DNA of 64,000 nt, from the NCBI GenBank assembly GCA_965237485.1, contig CBDEFQ010000010.1:186001-250000 (forward strand). Direction: 5' to 3'. Shown piece by piece: positions 7,863 to 17,325 of the stretch. Origin of the DNA: JAAELZ01 sp965237485. Its GTDB lineage: Bacteria > Pseudomonadota > Gammaproteobacteria > Arenicellales > Poriferihabitantaceae. The notes below the pieces were generated by a model that was not told where the DNA came from, did not search any database, and saw nothing but the letters and a program-made list of their open reading frames with translations. Numbering within the stretch: position 1 is the first letter of the stretch; every line of letters begins with the position of its first letter. Both the position numbers and the translations under genes were made by a program.

Positions 7863-9253
7863 TCAAAGGACATGGCTTTTAATCACCAGCATTTTTTCAC
7901 GAGTCATTTCATGCATGGAATATTGAATGCCACCCATACCAATGCCAGAGGCATCGCGACCGCCAAACGGCATCCAGTCGACTCTGAATGCGGTATGGTC
8001 GTTTATCATTACTGCCGTGGCGTTGAGTTTGTTGCTCGTATCTAGCGCGTCATCTAAATTCTGCGTAAATACTGACGCCTGGAAGCCAAAAGGCAGGCCG
8101 TTTGCTCTACGTATGGCATCTTCCTTTTCCGTAAACGAATATACGCAGACCACAGGCCCAAAAATCTCCAATTGAGAAACTTTTGCGTTGTCAGGAGGGT
8201 TCAGTATGACGGTCGGTGCATAACAAGAATCAGAAATTCGTTTTCCGCCACATAGTATTTCACCGCCCAAACTTTGTGCTTCTTCAGCCCAGTCTTGGAT
8301 ACGATCCGCTTCTTTTGTAGAAATAAGTGGGCCGACTTCGGTGGCTGGGTCAAGTTGGTCACCTACAATTAATTTTTCAGCTTTAGTTGCGAGTTGCTGA
8401 GCGAGGTCAGCACTTATACCTTCATGGGCGAACACCCTTTGCACTGAAACACAAACCTGTCCAGCATGGTAAAAGCCACCTTTGAGTAAGCTATCGATCA
8501 TGCTTGGCATATCAGCACTTTGATCTACAATCACAGGCGCTGCACCACCATGCTCCAAAGCACATCGTGTGCCTGGTGCTAGTTTTGAGCGTAACATCCA
8601 GCCAACGCGACCCGAACCAATAAAAGAGAAAAAATTAACTCTATCGTCACTCACCATTTTTTCTGAATCTTGATTGCTGCAAATCAATGCCTGGCACCAA
8701 GCCTCCGCAGGCCTGCTTGTCGCAGGATTTCTACAAAGCGAAAGCAAGAGAGAGGTGTCAGTGCCGCAGGCTTAATAATTACCGGGCAGCCCACCGCAAT
8801 CGCCGGGATTGTTTGATGCACGATAAGATTTAATGGGTGGTTGAACGCGCTGATGGACAGCACAACCCCAATTGGTTTCCTTTGAGTGAAAGCTATACGC
8901 TGGCTTGAAGAAGCTGTGTGCCCCATCGGAATTTGTTCGCCTTTTATGGCCGGTATATGTTCAATGGCAAGTTTTACACCGTTAATGGCTCGCATCACTT
9001 CAACCTTTGAATCCATGTATGGCTTACCACCTTCCGATGCGGCTAAAATTGTAAGCTCCTCAACTTGATCGCGCATAATTTCAATTACGCGTTCCAATAT
9101 TTCTACACGCTCAAAAGCAGGCAGCCTTCGGTCTCGATCATGAAAAAGCTCATAGGCAGCTTGAACTGTATCCTCTACTTGTTCAGAGCTACACATGGGC
9201 AGTTCTTCAAGTAAACTCTGGTCGAACGGGTTATTGACTTGTTTAATAGTCAT
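7863..9253 (-). pseudogene. NAD(P)-dependent aldehyde dehydrogenase, frameshifted
   Basis: Two overlapping frames make one ALDH of about 463 residues. The N-terminal part (9253 to ~8706) contains ISAFNHPLNLIVHQ and IIKPAALTPLS. The C-terminal part (~8705 to 7863) contains the FIGSGRVGW cofactor loop, LEHGGAAPVIV with the catalytic Glu, GQVCVSVQRV with the catalytic Cys, and EIFGPVVCVYSF. One base missing from a CCGG-like run near 8706 breaks the frame: restoring it gives QAGLPEAWCQALI. All catalytic residues are present, so the lesion is recent or a sequence error. It lies 37 bp downstream of the acetolactate-synthase-like gene on the same strand. The FRVDWMPFGG segment occurs in phosphonoacetaldehyde- and lactaldehyde-dehydrogenase-like subgroups. 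Substrate unknown. Confidence 0.85.
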
Positions 9254-9290
9254 GAGGTGAGCCCTTGTAAAGGTAATGTGTAAATGCCGA

Positions 9291-10931
9291 TCAAATAATG
9301 CAGGCGCTTTCTTTAATCAATACATTCAGAATGGAATGATTAAGCGAATAATCAATGGGTAAATCGATCAGATGTACGCCCTTGGCGTTCAAGGCGGTAG
9401 ACAGCATGCTCTCAAATTCGTCGTGAGTTTCTGGGCGATAACCATGCGCCCCAAAACTTTCTGCATATTGAATAAAATCTGGATTTTTAAAGTCTAAACC
9501 AAAATTATTGAACCCAACACCTTCTTGCTTCCACTTAATCATGCCATAGGCACTATCGTTAAGGATGATGATCACTAAATCTAACTCCATACGAATCGCA
9601 GTTTCTAGTTCTTGCGAATTCATCATGAAGCCTCCATCACCGTTGATCGACACAACTTTGCTATCGGGGTTCAATTGTTTAGCCATCATCGCCGATGGCA
9701 ATCCTGCACCCATGGTGGCGAGCGCATTATCCAATAACATGGTATTAGGCTCGTAACATTTGTAATTACGTGCGAACCATAATTTATAAACGCCGTTATC
9801 TAAAGTTACAATATCTTTTGCATCTAAGTTATTGCGTACTATATTAACTAGTCGTTGAGGGAGCATTGGGAAACGCTCGTCTTCAAAATATTTACTAATT
9901 CGTGAATCAACTTCATTTTTGACCCGTTCGAAGAATGAGAAGTCTCTATCTTGGCTAATCGACACCTGTTTGGACAGACGGCTAATAGACGATGAAATAT
10001 CTCCGACCACATTGAGTTGTGGGAAGTATACGTCATCAATTTGTGCAGCAAAGAAGTTGATGTGAATTACTTTCTTTCCATCTTCTTCCATAAAGAACGG
10101 AGGTTTTTCAATCACGTCATGGCCGACATTAATAATCAAATCAGATCTTTCAATGGCGCAATGTAAAAAGTCATCAGAAGAAAGAGCGGCCGTTCCAATA
10201 AATTTTTCATGCCGCTCATCCACAACACCCTTACCAAGTTGTGTATTAAAAAAGTAAATCCCAGTCTTATCTATAAATTCACGCAACGCTTCGCCAGTTC
10301 GTTTTCTATTGGCACCAGCACCAACCAGAAGGAGAGGTCGCTCAGCGGCTTCTATCATCGCCGCTGCTTGATCAATAGAAATCTGATCAGCTGAGGGCCT
10401 ACGATGGCCAACCACTTCAAAAACAGTTGCATCAGTTTCTTCTTCGGCTATATCTTCCGGTAATTCTAGGTAAACCGCGCCGGGACGTTCTTCCATGGAA
10501 ATGCGAAATGCATCACGTACCATCGATGGAACATTATTACCGTCAACAATTTGTTCTGAATACTTGGTGATTGGCTTCATTAAACCAACGACATCAACGA
10601 TTTGGAAACGACCTTGTTTGCTTTTTCTAATTGGCTTTTGGCCAGCCAGCATGACCATCGGCATCGCCCCTAGTTGAGCGTAGGCGGCGGCGGTTACAAA
10701 ATTAGTTGCTCCGGGGCCTAATGTTGACAAACATACGCCAGGCTTCCCTGTGAGTCGCCCATAGGTAGCAGCCATAAACCCGGCGGCCTGTTCATGTCTA
10801 GTCAAGACCAACTCGATGCTTGACCCTCGTAACGAATCTAGGAAGTCTAAATTTTCTTCGCCTGGAATACCAAAAATAGTATCTACTCCTTCGTTTTCTA
10901 GTGCTTTGACAAATAAATCCGATGTCTTCAT
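9291..10931 (-). CDS. acetolactate-synthase-like thiamine diphosphate enzyme
   Basis: A 546-residue ThDP enzyme of the acetolactate synthase large-subunit/POX family. The N-terminal pyrimidine-binding domain has the activating Glu in TRHEQAAGFMAATYGR, then LSTLGPGATNF. A central FAD/nucleotide-like domain follows (LLLVGAGANR), and the C-terminal pyrophosphate-binding domain holds the GDGG...N motif (SINGDGGFMMNSQELETA...ILND). No small regulatory subunit gene is next to it, so it is more likely catabolic or a related 2-oxoacid decarboxylase than the biosynthetic IlvB. A good GGAGG lies before the ATG. It is followed by the broken aldehyde dehydrogenase, which could have oxidised its aldehyde product. 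Confidence 0.85.
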   Translation of the reverse strand: MKTSDLFVKALENEGVDTIFGIPGEENLDFLDSLRGSSIELVLTRHEQAAGFMAATYGRLTGKPGVCLSTLGPGATNFVTAAAYAQLGAMPMVMLAGQKPIRKSKQGRFQIVDVVGLMKPITKYSEQIVDGNNVPSMVRDAFRISMEERPGAVYLELPEDIAEEETDATVFEVVGHRRPSADQISIDQAAAMIEAAERPLLLVGAGANRKRTGEALREFIDKTGIYFFNTQLGKGVVDERHEKFIGTAALSSDDFLHCAIERSDLIINVGHDVIEKPPFFMEEDGKKVIHINFFAAQIDDVYFPQLNVVGDISSSISRLSKQVSISQDRDFSFFERVKNEVDSRISKYFEDERFPMLPQRLVNIVRNNLDAKDIVTLDNGVYKLWFARNYKCYEPNTMLLDNALATMGAGLPSAMMAKQLNPDSKVVSINGDGGFMMNSQELETAIRMELDLVIIILNDSAYGMIKWKQEGVGFNNFGLDFKNPDFIQYAESFGAHGYRPETHDEFESMLSTALNAKGVHLIDLPIDYSLNHSILNVLIKESACII

Positions 10932-11164
10932 TTTTTCCTCCTTAATAGGTTTTCAAATTGGTGTAGCTGGTGTAGACCCTGTTGGAGTTTTTATTCTTTC
11001 CAATAGCGAGAATTATCCACGGGGGTTGTGATGATACTAGACTAATGTTAGTTTCGTTGGCTCATTGATGTCAAATTTTTCTCTACGAACTCCTACAAAG
11101 AATCTGTACTAATGTATCTGACTTGTTGTCACATCTCTGAACTAGTATCCATTTTCACCGGATT

Positions 11165-11568
11165 TGGATCTAAGTAAGGCGGATATTCCTCCATATCGAA
11201 GTCATATCGTCCAAAGCGCGTATTTGATCCTGAATATACGGAACTAACCCAGCTAATAAGCCCACGGTGATGGTTTTAAGGGGTCTGGAGCTGTTTATGA
11301 AACGCCAATCTGGGTGTAGTACTCCCATACATGACCAGTATTGCGGCTTCTTTACCACTTTAAGCATGCGCATATAAGCCGAGAAAATCATTTTCATCTT
11401 CATTTTATTAGATTGCTTAACCGTCAACCAAATCCTCAATCACTTGGTCAGCCCATCGGCTTTCCCTCGCCAATTCCGGCGACCATGCTATACACCCGGG
11501 AAGTGTGACCACGTTCACCAATATAATTGAGCACTTGATCATTATGCCTTTGTTCGCTTGTTTCATTT
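11165..11568 (-). pseudogene. decayed exported hydrolase-like gene, copy 2
   Basis: On the minus strand a 50-codon frame starts with a signal-like segment (KCSIILVNVVTLPGCIAW) and PELARESRWADQVIEDLVDG, then stops. Further frames carry a MGVLHPDW segment, reminiscent of the G-x-HPDW region of DUF3530-type alpha/beta hydrolases. Stops and frameshifts throughout show it is dead. Its first part is a diverged copy of 6653-6895. The family is inferred, not certain. The sequence between 10932 and 11164 shows nothing I can name. Confidence 0.4.
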
Positions 11569-11653
11569 TCAAAAATAAATTCAGTAATTTCAATTCAGAT
11601 ATTTATTTTACGTTAAACGTGCCGAACGTAGATTTGTCTCTGAATATTCATTC
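11436..11653. repeat. diverged direct repeat, right copy
   Basis: The partner of 6759-6976 at a constant offset of 4677 bp. It ends about 55 bp before suhB. Confidence 0.65.
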
Positions 11654-11708
11654 CTTTTAAGCCTACGGGCATTTAAAATAGCGCCCTCTTTTACAATTAG
11701 GTTTGGAT

Positions 11709-12512
11709 ATGCACCCAATGTTGAATATTGGGGTTAAGGCAGCGCGTTTGGCCAGTAAGGTCATCTTAAACAGCCTTAATCGCGTGGATGAGCTAGACAT
11801 CCAAAGCAAGGGACGAAATGACTTCGTCACAAATGTCGACAAAAAGGCTGAACAGCTAATAATCGAAACTATCCTTGAAGCCTATCCAGACCACCAAATT
11901 CTTGGCGAAGAATCTGGCAGCTCGGCGCAAAACGACAAACATTCGCATTTCCAATGGATTATTGACCCCCTAGATGGCACCACCAATTACTTACACCAAT
12001 TTCCAGTTTTTTGTATCTCTATTGCTTTGTTAGAAAAGGGCCAACTAACTTGCGCAATTGTTTACGACCCAACTCGTGATGAATTATTTACCGCGGTGCG
12101 CGGCAAAGGCGCGCAACTAAATGACCGACGTATTCGGGTAAGTCAGACCCCTAACTTCGCAAGCGCGTTACTAGGCACTGGAATACCCTACAAGGAAATG
12201 AAATACCTAGCGCCGTGGACCAAATCTTTTGAAATGTTAGTTCCGCATGTCAACGGTATACGCCGTGCTGGCTCTGCTGCGCTCGACTTAGCTTATGTCG
12301 CTTGCGGGCGATTTGACGGTTTTTGGGAATACGGTTTATCAAAATGGGATATCGCAGCAGGTATTTTGCTTATCCAAGAAGCAGGCGGATTAGTAAGTGA
12401 CACCCAAGGCAAACAGAATATGCTCGAAACTGGGCATGTAATCTCCGGCAATAAAAAAATATTCGGCAAGTTACAAGTGATTATTAAAGAGCACGCCAAA
12501 GCGATTACTTAA
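11709..12512 (+). CDS. suhB: inositol-1-monophosphatase (SuhB)
   Basis: A 267-residue Mg-dependent phosphatase of the inositol monophosphatase family. The metal-binding motifs are intact: GEESG (near residue 65), WIIDPLDGTTNYLHQFP, and WDIAAGILLIQEAGG near the C-terminus. SuhB hydrolyses myo-inositol 1-phosphate and in E. coli also joins the rRNA antitermination complex. The start is set at ATG 11709 (MHPMLNIGVKAAR), the usual SuhB N-terminus, rather than the TTG two codons upstream. mutS follows 50 bp downstream in the same direction. Confidence 0.93.
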   Translation: MHPMLNIGVKAARLASKVILNSLNRVDELDIQSKGRNDFVTNVDKKAEQLIIETILEAYPDHQILGEESGSSAQNDKHSHFQWIIDPLDGTTNYLHQFPVFCISIALLEKGQLTCAIVYDPTRDELFTAVRGKGAQLNDRRIRVSQTPNFASALLGTGIPYKEMKYLAPWTKSFEMLVPHVNGIRRAGSAALDLAYVACGRFDGFWEYGLSKWDIAAGILLIQEAGGLVSDTQGKQNMLETGHVISGNKKIFGKLQVIIKEHAKAIT

Positions 12513-14152
12513 GCGGCCATCAAGACAAAACCAATTTATTCGGACTACGATAGTTAAACCCGATGGCTGAGCAACTCACCCTATCTGCTGAATTAGTCTC
12601 GCATACGCCAATGATGCGTCAGTATTTGAGTATCAAAGCGCAATACCCTGATATTTTGCTGTTTTATCGCATGGGTGATTTCTACGAGATGTTTTTTGAC
12701 GATGCCAAGCGCGGCGCTCTACTTTTAGGCATTTCCTTAACCGCACGCGGCCAATCAAACGGTGAGCCAATCCCCATGGCTGGCATTCCCTACCACAGCG
12801 CTGACCAATACATCGCCAAATTGGTTAAGGCCAGCCAGTCAGTCGCTATATGTGAACAAATTGGCGACCCAGCTACTTCTAAAGGACCAGTTGAGCGAGC
12901 AGTTCAGAGAGTCATTACCCCTGGCACCGTTCTTGAGGACGGGTTACTTTCAGAACGCGAAGACAACTTAATTGTATCTTTATTAGAAACCAAGCAAGGG
13001 CAATATGCGCTGAGTGCACTTGAGATCAGTACAGGCTATCTCTGCGCCCAAGAAATAGCGGATGCATCACAATTACGCAATGAACTAACTCGACTGCGCC
13101 CAGCCGAAGTGCTAATTGCAGACCAGCAACTGGAGTTCGAAACACTGATTCAAGAGCACCTTGGCCGCAGCGCGTTAATTCATACCATACCGAGCTGGTA
13201 CTTTGAACCCAAACGCGCCAATGAAGCGCTTTGTACCTTATTCAAAACACAAAGCCTTGACGCATTTGAAAGCCACGACTTCCCTAACGCCACGCTAGCC
13301 GCTGGCGCACTAATTCAATATATAAATGAATTGCGCCTTAAGGACTTAGGTCACATCGAACATCTTAAATTCCTACGCAAGGAGTCTCAACTAATAGTTG
13401 ATAGCGTGAGCAGAACTAACTTAGAGCTTGAACGCTGCATCAATGGTGGAACAGATCATACAGTCGTTGCACAAATTGACCGTTGTATAACCGCCATGGG
13501 AGCACGACAACTACGTCGCTGGTTAACCGACCCAACTCGCGACCACCAAACTTTATTAAACCGTCACAGCGTGGTCAATGCCATTTTGAGTGACGACAGC
13601 TACCAACGCTTTGCTAACGCGCTGCGACCTGTCGGGGATATGCAACGCGTCGTATCGAGAATAGCGACAGGGCACGCTAAGCCTAGGGACCTAGTTCGTT
13701 TAAGAGAGGCACTGACAGCGTTACCGCAGCTTAAAATGGAACTCGCTACAAACGACGATACTTCTCTTGCGCAAATTAATGCAAACATCGACCCATTTGA
13801 GTCTCTACACCAACTATTAAGCTCGGCCATCAAAGACGACCCTGCGGCGGTATTGCGTGACGGCGGGGTAATAAAAGGGGTCTATATACCTGACTAGCCA
13901 TTTGTTCTAATTTAAGTCATCACTAGATTTATGACTTAATACTCTGTACCATTCCAAGTACATGAATTTCCTTTATCAGAGATTTATGTACGCTGTCATG
14001 TGTTAAACACGGGAAACTCTCTATGTCGGGTGTCCTACGAATACAACACCCATCATGAGGAAATAAGTGGGGTGTGCTTCCCTGTGTTTGCGCATGATAA
14101 AACTCCCGACACCATTGGTTAGGTGAGATATAAAAACACAGGAACATTATAA

Positions 14153-15016
14153 ATGAAGTTTAAACATAGAGTTTATTGTATTTTAGACAGGTATTTTGAC
14201 AGATACTTGAACAGAGAGATAACCATATCTCAGATAGAGAAATGTATAGACGCATACTTATACAGAGATTTATCGAAAGTGGTTATAAGTGATCATCTAA
14301 AGAATAACGAGGAATTGAGAAAAACAATATGGAAAACGGCACACGTTAGACCTAGTGGACTCGACTATTTTTATTCTAGTATTCCTAATAGTATTCGTGA
14401 GCGCCGGATGGAGGAAGCATCTTTAGATACGGCTAAGTTTGTCACTAAAAACATCCCTCATATTGAAGGTAACGAAAACCCTTACCAGACACTAGAGCAA
14501 GCTATAGAGGCTGCAATGATTGATGGTCTATATCTTGAGTTTGGCGTGTTCAGTGGTACGACTATCAATCAAATTGCTGACTTAGTACCCAATAAAACTG
14601 TTCATGGGTTTGATTCATTTGAAGGTTTACCAGAAGGATGGGGAGCAGCGAAAAAAGGAACGTTTGATACAGGTGGAAAATTCCCGCAGGTTAGGGATAA
14701 TGTTAAACTTCATAAAGGATGGTTTGAAAACACTATTGCACCCTTTATTAATGATCATCAAGGAGCGATTGCCTTCCTACACTGTGATGCAGATTTATAC
14801 TCATCCACTAAAACCATACTAGACGGTTTAAGAGATAGAATTGTTAGCGGTACAATTATTGTATTTGATGAATACTTCAACTATCCATTCTGGAGAGATC
14901 ATGAGTACAAGGCGTTTAATGAATTCATCGACTCTACAGATTTTAAATTCGAGTACATAGCATTTACAGATAAGGGATATTCCGCAGCAGTTAAGATCAT
15001 AACAGGAGAACTATAA
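14153..15016 (+). CDS. TylF/macrocin-type O-methyltransferase family protein (transposon passenger)
   Basis: A 287-residue class I SAM-dependent methyltransferase. Motif I is GLYLEFGVFSGTTINQIA (near residue 125), followed by VHGFDSFEGLPEGW, LHCDADLYSSTKTILD and IIVFDEYFNYPFWRDHE, the pattern of the TylF/macrocin O-methyltransferase family. The N-terminal ~100 residues are family-specific and Arg/Lys-rich. Its stop overlaps the ATG of the next small gene by one base, indicating translational coupling. It lies inside the IS1595-family transposon and is not needed for transposition as far as is known. Its substrate is unknown. Confidence 0.8.
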   Translation: MKFKHRVYCILDRYFDRYLNREITISQIEKCIDAYLYRDLSKVVISDHLKNNEELRKTIWKTAHVRPSGLDYFYSSIPNSIRERRMEEASLDTAKFVTKNIPHIEGNENPYQTLEQAIEAAMIDGLYLEFGVFSGTTINQIADLVPNKTVHGFDSFEGLPEGWGAAKKGTFDTGGKFPQVRDNVKLHKGWFENTIAPFINDHQGAIAFLHCDADLYSSTKTILDGLRDRIVSGTIIVFDEYFNYPFWRDHEYKAFNEFIDSTDFKFEYIAFTDKGYSAAVKIITGEL

Positions 15017-15348
15017 TGAAAAATATTATGTCCACTTGTGCTGGTCTATCCATGCTTACCGCGTATTTTATTGGAATGTATGTGGTTTCTACAGATGATC
15101 TTCGATATGGGAAAGGTCATTTGTTCGCCGCTTATAGTATACCTCCTTACCCTCTATTCATTGGAATAAAAGAAGGGTATCGTTTTATTACCACTAGCTC
15201 TTCTGAAAGACAACAAATTAAACGATGTTTATATATCGCATCTAGCATACCTACTAGGTATCCTCAAAAAGGTATCGTCGAGGACTGTGAAAATAAAGAA
15301 CTACGAACCAAATTTTTTAAAATGATACAAAAGCTTAATCGAAAGTAG
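15016..15348 (+). CDS. small membrane-anchored protein of unknown function (transposon passenger)
   Basis: A 110-residue protein with one N-terminal hydrophobic segment (STCAGLSMLTAYFIGMYVVS) and a polar, basic C-terminal part with two cysteines. It is coupled to the methyltransferase through TAATG. I recognise no family. It is part of the passenger load of the IS1595-family transposon. Confidence 0.55.
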   Translation: MKNIMSTCAGLSMLTAYFIGMYVVSTDDLRYGKGHLFAAYSIPPYPLFIGIKEGYRFITTSSSERQQIKRCLYIASSIPTRYPQKGIVEDCENKELRTKFFKMIQKLNRK

Positions 15349-15364
15349 CTATTAATTATATTGA

Positions 15365-15503
15365 GTTATTACCGTTATGGGAATTCTCGTAACGGTAATA
15401 ACTATTTCACAGTTGCACGATAAAATCGTGCAACTCAGTATTCATACAGTCGGTAAGTCGTCTTTAGATATTAATTTCAACTGCCCGATAAAATCGGGTA
15501 GTT
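15365..15503. terminator. cluster of three stem-loops between convergent passenger genes
   Basis: There are three perfect or near-perfect inverted repeats in tandem. The first is GTTATTACCGTTA...TAACGGTAATAAC (15365-15402). The second is AGTTGCACGAT-AAA-ATCGTGCAACT (15411-15435). The third is AACTGCCCGAT-AAA-ATCGGGTAGTT (15479-15503). The last two share the GAT-AAA-ATC apex. They sit between convergent genes and are likely bidirectional terminators, although long T runs are lacking. A protein- or transposase-binding role is also possible. Confidence 0.5.
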
Positions 15504-15505
15504 CA

Positions 15506-16412
15506 TTAAACCCTTGTTTTAAAAGGTTTCTTTTTTAGTTTCGGCCTTACTTGAGGTTTAGGCAACAATGCGACAATCTTACTTAATGGTGCAATGGCCT
15601 TTTCGTCTCTGTTTTTAAAATACTTTAATGCACGACCATCACGTATCCATTCATCTAACTGTAAATTAAAATCTGTTAGTAGTTCATTTGGGTATAAAGC
15701 TGCGGGTACAATTGGTCTATGATCTAAAAACTCATGCTTGTACCTAGGGAATTGACTACGGTCATCTGGGTCATAGCCTTTTTCTCTTAAATAACCTTTA
15801 AACATTCTACCTAGTGATATATCAGGCATCATGTTATCAGGTAGAATGTATCCATGATCTTCCAAACTAGCTAATAATCTTAATGTCATTTGATCCAACA
15901 TAGAAAAATGAGTTGGGGGGTATTTTATGCCTATTAACCATATATCTTCTAACATGATCAGGTAACGTGTAAACTGTTTGAGTGTTGCCACTCATCCATT
16001 CTGTTACCCATTTAGATACAAGTACAGCAAACTTAGGTGAAGCCCATTGTCCTAAGTTAATAGCAACTTGAGGATGTACCCATGTACCTTGATTTTGTGG
16101 CACACCACCTTTAATACTTTGGACTAATCCCGATACCGGAATTCCGGTATCGGAAGATAATTCTTTTAAAAATTCTCTTGTTGTTTTTAAATCTCCATAG
16201 TGATTTAGTTTTTTACCTACAGCCTTACACAGAGCGGTTGCATTAATATACCCATCATTCGCACGTTGATTGATAGTATTTCTATCTAATTCACGAATTA
16301 TTAATGGGAATATTTGTTGCTGCACTTGATTATTTTTTGACTTTACAGTACTACTTGCCACATCGTCAAAGTCAGCATCAATAGGTTCAATATGTTTCGG
16401 TGGTCTGGTCAT
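15506..16412 (-). pseudogene. KilA-N domain protein, frameshifted (transposon passenger)
   Basis: The N-terminal frame (16412-15867) holds a KilA-N-type DNA-binding domain: INQRANDGYINATALCKA, then GTWVHPQVAINLGQWASPKFAVLVSKWVTEW. The second frame (to 15506) continues THFSMLDQMTLRLLASLEDHGY and LYPNELLTDFN. They join as HKIPPTHFSML if one G is removed from the G6 run at 15915-15920 (a C run in the gene). KilA-N proteins occur in phages and mobile elements. The gene overlaps the transposase end by 26 bp, so the two are co-transcribed. The homopolymer shift may be a real mutation, a phase-variable tract or a sequence error. Confidence 0.8.
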
Positions 16413-17325
16413 TAGTCAACTCTTTATAAGTGAGTCGCTTATTGTTCATTTTATCAATGGTCATGTCAATAAAATCCATCGTACTAATGTTGCGAGTATT
16501 ATGTCTAAATGAAAACTCATCTACATAACGATGTAAGTGTTTATGACTCATCCAATGGTATACACCAATGTACCCACGTTTCAATAAGGCCCAAAAACTC
16601 TCAATGCCATTCGTGTGTGCTTGGTCTTTTACATACTGACCAATAGAATGATTTACTGTGTGATGTTTATACTCACTTAATCCTTTATAGGATTTGAAAT
16701 TATCAGTGACTACCGTAGCACCAGACTTGACATGCCCACGAATAAATCCATGAATTACCTTTGCCGATGTACTGTTAATTGGTTGAGCTTTTACTATTCC
16801 CTTTTCATCACGTAAACCGATCACTGCTTTTTTACCCACTGTACCACGACCCATTCTGAGACGCTTATGAGCGTGTTTGTTTTTCTCTTTACCACCCACG
16901 TAGGTTTCATCAACTTGTACATGATCGCTAATATTATCCGAATCGTTGTTTAACCACGCTTCGCGGATACGTTGAGCTAAAAACCATGCTGTCTTCTGAG
17001 TCACGCCTAACTCTTTGGCAAGTTGAGTAGATGGAATACCTTTCCTTGCTGTTGTAAGCATGTATATAGCCAGTAACCATTTATGTAAGGGTAGTTTAGA
17101 CTCACCTAGTATACTCCCAGTACGGACGCTAAAATGCTTACGACACTCCTTACAGCGATAAGGCATAGGTTTGTGGTCTTTACACTCAACCGCGTTAATA
17201 CATCCACAGTGAGGACAGTATGGCTTGCTTCCCCACCGTTTATTTTCAAAGTATAATCTAGCTGATTCTTCATCAGGTATTCTCTTGAAGAAGTCATACA
17301 AACTAATTGATTCTGGCTTAGACAT
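16387..17325 (-). CDS. IS1595-family transposase
   Basis: A 312-residue transposase. An N-terminal zinc ribbon has paired cysteines in YCPHCGC and YRCKECRKHFSV. A helix-turn-helix follows (LAKELGVTQKTAWFLAQRIREAW). The DDE core has VQVDETYVGGKEKNKH (first Asp), TVVTDNFKSYKGL (second Asp) and NGIESFWALLKRGYIGVYHWMS with the C-terminal catalytic residue, the ISXO2-like signature. It starts 41 bp inside the right terminal repeat. The frame is complete, so the transposon could still move. Confidence 0.94.
   Translation of the reverse strand: MSKPESISLYDFFKRIPDEESARLYFENKRWGSKPYCPHCGCINAVECKDHKPMPYRCKECRKHFSVRTGSILGESKLPLHKWLLAIYMLTTARKGIPSTQLAKELGVTQKTAWFLAQRIREAWLNNDSDNISDHVQVDETYVGGKEKNKHAHKRLRMGRGTVGKKAVIGLRDEKGIVKAQPINSTSAKVIHGFIRGHVKSGATVVTDNFKSYKGLSEYKHHTVNHSIGQYVKDQAHTNGIESFWALLKRGYIGVYHWMSHKHLHRYVDEFSFRHNTRNISTMDFIDMTIDKMNNKRLTYKELTNDQTTETY

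Noticed and set aside
13929..14147. A 72-codon minus-strand frame at the left end of the IS1595-family transposon
   Set aside because: No family motif, no ribosome-binding site, and it overlaps the likely promoter region of the passenger methyltransferase.
15365..15503. A CRISPR-like array
   Set aside because: The repeated units are three stem-loops with different stems, not identical direct repeats with regular spacers.
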